Source: Firmicutes bacterium HGW-Firmicutes-12 (GTDB lineage: Bacteria; Bacillota; Peptococcia; DRI-13; PHAD01). Taken from it: a stretch of 46,160 nucleotides of DNA. The position numbers and the translations under genes are program-made. The notes beneath the pieces are model-generated. The model saw only the letters and a list, made by a program, of their open reading frames with translations, was not told the DNA's origin and did no database searches. Location: the NCBI GenBank assembly GCA_002841595.1, contig PHAD01000002.1, forward strand, positions 1 through 46,160, read 5' to 3'. Below are positions 43,025 to 46,160 of the stretch, one piece after another; positions within the stretch are counted from its first letter, which is position 1; each line of letters starts with the position of its first letter.

Positions 43025-43733
43025 TATTCATTGCCTCTTCTCGTTTTTCATATTCTTTTTTATCTATCTTCTTCTCAAAAACCAATAAAATTGCAGTTAT
43101 AAATATCATAGAGGGTAAAATCATATTATCACTACCAAAGATCATCAGGGATAATAATGTGGCCACTATACCAATCAGTACCGGTATATGAGTCTTATAA
43201 GTAAACCATTGTTCAATAAATATCACCACAAATAGGGCTGTCATAGCAAAATCAATTCCTTGAGTATTAAATGTAATCAAGGAGCCTGCGATAGCACCAA
43301 TAATTGAGCCTATTATCCAGTACATTTGATTTAATAAAGCGATAGAAAAAAGAAACAGATTATTATCAACACCAACAGGTGCTTTTAAAGAACAAATTAA
43401 TGAGTAAGTCTCATCTGTGAGAGAAAAAATCATATAGGTTTTTTTCTTACCCATATCTTTAAATTTATCTATAAATGATAAACCATAGAAAACATGTCTA
43501 ACATTTACGAACAAAGTCATCAATGCTATTTCAATAAGACCAACCCCGTTTGTCAATAGATTAATCGCTATAAATTGCATAGAACCTGCATATACCGTTA
43601 TACTCATGAAAATTGCCCACAAGAAATTATGTCCTGTCTTCACCATAAGTAAGCCAAAGGCTAACCCAACTGAAATATATCCAAGCATAACTGGTATTGT
43701 GGCTGGGAATGCTGCTTTCAATGCTTTTCTCAT
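43014..43733 (-). CDS. azlC: AzlC-family branched-chain amino acid exporter subunit
   Basis: A 239-residue integral membrane protein. AFPATIPVMLGYISVGLAFGLL, the YAGSMQFIAINLL segment and LMTLFVNVRHVFYGLSF are signatures of AzlC (PF03591). ATG 43733 follows AAGGAGA. It forms a two-gene operon with azlD and should export branched-chain amino acids or analogues. No Lrp-type regulator is next to it, unlike in Bacillus subtilis. Confidence 0.92.
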   Translation of the reverse strand: MRKALKAAFPATIPVMLGYISVGLAFGLLMVKTGHNFLWAIFMSITVYAGSMQFIAINLLTNGVGLIEIALMTLFVNVRHVFYGLSFIDKFKDMGKKKTYMIFSLTDETYSLICSLKAPVGVDNNLFLFSIALLNQMYWIIGSIIGAIAGSLITFNTQGIDFAMTALFVVIFIEQWFTYKTHIPVLIGIVATLLSLMIFGSDNMILPSMIFITAILLVFEKKIDKKEYEKREEAMNNEF

Positions 43734-43769
43734 AAGCTGTCTCCTTAAAAATGCCTAGTATTTATAAAA

Positions 43770-43955
43770 ATGTCTCTTGCTCTAATTTCACTTTCTTCTC
43801 CAACAGGCTATCATGCATACCCTTATTTGCCTAATGAGAAGACAGCCAGGGACTATGGTATATTTAACGACTCGGAAGGGACATCCGAGCGGGCAAGTAT
43901 CATTATTGACGAAAACGGCAAGATAAAATGGGTTAAGGTATATCAACGAAAATAA
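43770..43955 (+). pseudogene. C-terminal remnant of a peroxiredoxin/redoxin
   Basis: The 61-residue frame contains EKTARDYGIFNDSEGTSERASIIIDENGKIKWVKVY, which looks like the middle-to-late part of an AhpC/TSA-type peroxiredoxin. The N-terminal half with the peroxidatic cysteine is missing, because the azlC start region begins only 36 bases upstream. No ribosome binding site precedes the ATG. I read it as a truncated gene fragment. Confidence 0.6.
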
Positions 43956-43998
43956 GTCCTATAAATAATCCTTAGTATATTATTTATAAGACTTATTT
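43950..43998. repeat. Inverted repeat after the redoxin remnant
   Basis: Two 20-base AT-rich arms (43950-43969 and 43979-43998) match with one mismatch around a 9-base loop, overlapping the end of the redoxin remnant. It may be a weak bidirectional terminator. Confidence 0.5.
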
Positions 43999-44001
43999 AC
44001 A

Positions 44002-44059
44002 AGCATACACAAAGTAAAAGTCATCTGCTTAATTAGATGCCTTTTACTTTGTGTATGCT
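44002..44059. repeat. Long inverted repeat overlapping the end of the 44-kb membrane protein gene
   Basis: Perfect 19-base arms (44002-44020 and 44041-44059), continued after one mismatch by 5 more pairs (44022-44026 with 44035-44039) around an 8-base loop. The right arm encodes the last residues SIHKVKGI of the minus-strand gene. The arm beyond the stop codon mirrors this coding sequence. Confidence 0.75.
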
Positions 44060-44614
44060 ACTTTTAATTAATTGCTGGTCTTGTGCTAAATTCGTCTCGT
44101 TATGTGTTGGTTCATTTTGTTTAATCTTAACTGTTCCTGGAAACAATGGAATATTTCCGTTAAACAGACGTTCGTCACCTATCGCCAAAATTGTACTGGC
44201 TGTGACTATACCGTATGCAGTATGGGCGAGATATTCTGTAAGGACCGTCTTGGGTGATACTGGTGTCACTTTAGTCGCCCCCATAGTCCCCAATACCCCA
44301 TAAATAAAGGTCCACATAGCCTGTCCTGTGGCTGCCCCTTTTAAGACTCCTCGATTCTTTCCGGTAAGTGAAAACAAATATACCAAAGACACTCCCAGTA
44401 GACTAGCTACGGCACCATCAGCCAGATAACCCACTATTCTCCCTTCCTTGGTAGTTACGGTATGGGGAGGAACAAGCATCCCGGCAGCTCTCTCAGGACC
44501 ATCAATTTCAGCTATTTTTTTCTTCTTAAAATAACCGTCGATAACTAACTTAAAGATGTTCCCGGCCACACCACCTATGACTCCCAAGATCATCCTATCC
44601 TTAATCTTTTTCAT
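44033..44614 (-). CDS. Hypothetical membrane protein (YqhR-like layout)
   Basis: A 193-residue protein starting at ATG 44614, which has AGGTGG 6 or so bases upstream; the longer frame from 44668 has no such site. Hydrophobic segments lie at about 7-24, 67-85, 95-112 and 125-145, glycine-rich (ILGVIGGVAGNIFKLVIDG). The C-terminal 35 residues are polar. I cannot assign a family with confidence; its size and glycine-rich helices resemble small uncharacterised clostridial membrane proteins. The 3' end lies in a long inverted repeat. Confidence 0.7.
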   Translation of the reverse strand: MKKIKDRMILGVIGGVAGNIFKLVIDGYFKKKKIAEIDGPERAAGMLVPPHTVTTKEGRIVGYLADGAVASLLGVSLVYLFSLTGKNRGVLKGAATGQAMWTFIYGVLGTMGATKVTPVSPKTVLTEYLAHTAYGIVTASTILAIGDERLFNGNIPLFPGTVKIKQNEPTHNETNLAQDQQLIKSSIHKVKGI

Positions 44615-44740
44615 TTCGTTCCACCTATAACGATTATATTTAGATTTAGTTTTTATTAAATGACCCAATAATATCCCTCAAGCCATATAGTTAATCTATT
44701 ATCTAACGAAAATCCAATTCTGCTTCGCTTATGTTTACTT

Positions 44741-44778
44741 AAAAAAATAACCGGCCAAGTTAATAACTCTCAGCCGGC
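44741..44778 (-). terminator. Rho-independent terminator of the aldehyde dehydrogenase gene
   Basis: On the minus strand a GC stem (44778-44773 with 44756-44751) is followed by TTATTTTTTT (44750-44741), 27 bases after the stop codon. Confidence 0.8.
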
Positions 44779-44804
44779 GTAAAATTTTGTTACTGCTCAT
44801 ACAT

Positions 44805-46160
44805 TCATCTATCCGTACTTCTTTTACTTATCACTCTGACTTGAGTAAACTGCCGATGACCATCTGGAGAGCCATGATAGCCATAGCCACTGTGTTTCGC
44901 TCCTACCCAAGGTGTATCCCCTATTCCTCCTACTCCCTGGTTAATACCAACCATACCTGCTTGTAATTGCTTCGCTACTATTTCTGCGTCCTTTTTCCCA
45001 AACACGACAGCCCCTAATCCAAAGTTCGTGTTATTGGATGCTTTAATGGCTTCATCTATATCAGTGTATCGCGAAATACATACAACAGGTCCAATAGTCT
45101 CTTCTTTGGCAATAAGCATATCGTCAGTAACATTCGTTAATACCGTTGGCACTACATAACGCTCAGGATGATTATATCCTCCCCATAAAACCTTTGCCCC
45201 TTTGTCTATTGCATCTTCTATTTGTCTAATAATATTATTTCTCTGTTTATCATTAATAATAGGTCCTATATTTGCCTCTTGGTCATTCCATGGTCCAACT
45301 TTGTAGTATTGAGCATAGTGTGTTGCTTTTTGCTCAAATTCATCAGCGATTCCTTCATCAACAAATATTCTCTCCGTAGATATACATACTTGGCCTGCAT
45401 TATCAAAGCTGTTTGCTACTGCAAACCTTACTGCTTGATCAATATCTGCATCTTTCATAACAATAAGCGGGTCTTTTCCACCTAACTCCATAACAAGTCG
45501 TTTCAAGGCACCAGCAGCATTTTTCATAATATCTTTACCTGCATTTTGGGACCCTGTAAAAGCAATAAGGCTTACATCTGCTTCTACCAAGGCCTTACCT
45601 TGTTCGTCTCCACCATGTATAATTTGCAATACACCCTCAGGCAAAACTTTATTGAAAACATCAACATAGGCTTGCGCAATTAGCGGTGTCTCTTCTGATG
45701 GTTTTAAAACCACTGTATTTCCTGCTGTTAAGGCTGGAATGATAAGCCAATGTGCCATTGATATAGGAAAGTTCCATGGTGTTATAACAGCACATACACC
45801 TAAGGGGTTATATTCCATCTGCGTCTCTAACCCACCGCCTTTAAATACTTGTGTCTTTATACTCTCTTTAACCAATTTAGCTCTATAGATCGCATCATAC
45901 GCACAGCCCTCTACTTCTCCAACTCCCTGATTTAATCCTTTTCCCATTTCTCTACAGAGTAATACCCCAAGTTCATGGGATTCTTCTGATAAAATCTTTG
46001 CTGCTCTATCGATATACCTAATACGTTCATCTACAGAGAGCTTTCCCCATGACAATTGACTAAGCTTAGCCGTTTCTACAATTTGAGGAATTAGTTCTTT
46101 TTGAGTTATCTTAACTGTACCTACTATTTCTCCATTACTTGGATCATAGGATGTAAGGAT
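44805..46160 (-). CDS. NAD(P)-dependent aldehyde dehydrogenase (partial, 5' end beyond window)
   Basis: The frame is open from the window edge to the stop at 44805 (451 residues visible; the true start lies outside). Active-site features are complete: the TPWNFPISMAHW oxyanion asparagine, the general base Glu in LVMELGGKDPL and the nucleophile Cys in FDNAGQVCIST. The late EETIGPVVCISRY and GVNQG-like GMVGINQGVGG stretches are typical of the succinate-semialdehyde/betaine aldehyde group. It oxidises an aldehyde to the acid; the substrate is not clear. A terminator follows. Confidence 0.93.
   Translation of the reverse strand: MLTSYDPSNGEIVGTVKITQKELIPQIVETAKLSQLSWGKLSVDERIRYIDRAAKILSEESHELGVLLCREMGKGLNQGVGEVEGCAYDAIYRAKLVKESIKTQVFKGGGLETQMEYNPLGVCAVITPWNFPISMAHWLIIPALTAGNTVVLKPSEETPLIAQAYVDVFNKVLPEGVLQIIHGGDEQGKALVEADVSLIAFTGSQNAGKDIMKNAAGALKRLVMELGGKDPLIVMKDADIDQAVRFAVANSFDNAGQVCISTERIFVDEGIADEFEQKATHYAQYYKVGPWNDQEANIGPIINDKQRNNIIRQIEDAIDKGAKVLWGGYNHPERYVVPTVLTNVTDDMLIAKEETIGPVVCISRYTDIDEAIKASNNTNFGLGAVVFGKKDAEIVAKQLQAGMVGINQGVGGIGDTPWVGAKHSGYGYHGSPDGHRQFTQVRVISKRSTDR

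Noticed and set aside
1-46160. CRISPR array, tRNA, rRNA, prophage or intact insertion sequence
   Set aside because: No regularly spaced direct repeats, no tRNA/rRNA-like stretches and no integrase or transposase frames were seen on either strand.

Overview
The window (about 46 kb, clearly AT-rich) reads as chromosomal DNA of an anaerobic, low-GC Gram-positive bacterium (Bacillota, most likely class Clostridia). The support is strong AAGGAGG-type ribosome binding sites with frequent TTG/GTG starts, a glgB-P-C-D glycogen operon, Bacillota-type small proteins (DUF896, SHOCT), many [4Fe-4S] proteins, lipoprotein signal peptides and an ABC-F ribosome-protection type ATPase. The species cannot be fixed from sequence alone. 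I see no rRNA, tRNA, CRISPR array, phage module or intact insertion sequence, and no gene-free stretch longer than 300 bases.

Layout. 1-6446 (minus): glycogen operon glgB-glgP-glgC-glgD, with glgD cut by the window edge. 6648-7196 (minus): NYN-domain protein with a good terminator. 7393-14745 (plus): a three-gene operon made of a one-module NRPS (C-A-PCP-TE), a 7TM-type sensor histidine kinase and a receiver-GAF-HD-GYP response regulator. 14750-17137 (minus, convergent): hotdog thioesterase, two-gene ABC-2 exporter and a small ferredoxin behind a CsoR-type operator. 17261-20247 (minus): DUF896 protein, exonuclease III, and aguB-aguA (agmatine to putrescine). 20320-22955 (minus): two-component system and two SHOCT membrane miniproteins. 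23060-25808 (minus): non-homologous end-joining operon ku-ligase-polymerase, with LigD split into two proteins; a metallo-beta-lactamase-fold protein diverges from it. 26616-30108 (minus): small membrane protein, ABC-F ATPase with a structured leader, and a lipoprotein. 30246-32457 (minus): radical SAM remnant, EmrB-type exporter and MarR regulator behind a perfect 26-bp-arm inverted repeat. 32692-34817 (plus): DUF362/ferredoxin protein and 2-hydroxyacid dehydrogenase. 34840-37927 (minus): membrane polyferredoxin-flavin reductase fusion behind a second CsoR-type operator, then an Old Yellow Enzyme homologue and a VOC protein. 38017-39820 (minus): sigma factor and DUF4179 protein. 40035-42668 (plus): SsuABC-like ABC importer. 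42683-43733 (minus): azlC-azlD. 43770-46160: redoxin remnant, small membrane protein and the 3' part of an aldehyde dehydrogenase gene.

Most distinctive content. (1) The NRPS-kinase-HD-GYP operon looks like a self-contained circuit in which a small peptide or acyl-amino-acid product could be made, sensed and converted into a cyclic-di-GMP (or related) output. Its thioesterase domain carries Cys and Asn at the positions where Ser and Asp normally sit. An exporter and a second thioesterase lie next door. (2) Two near-identical CsoR/CstR-type operators each sit just downstream of a well-formed sigma-A promoter and in front of iron-sulfur/flavin redox genes, which suggests one regulon. (3) The ABC-F gene has a leader that can fold into a three-way junction followed by a 24-bp palindrome. 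(4) The marR-exporter promoter lies inside a perfect inverted repeat that encodes a matching promoter in each direction.
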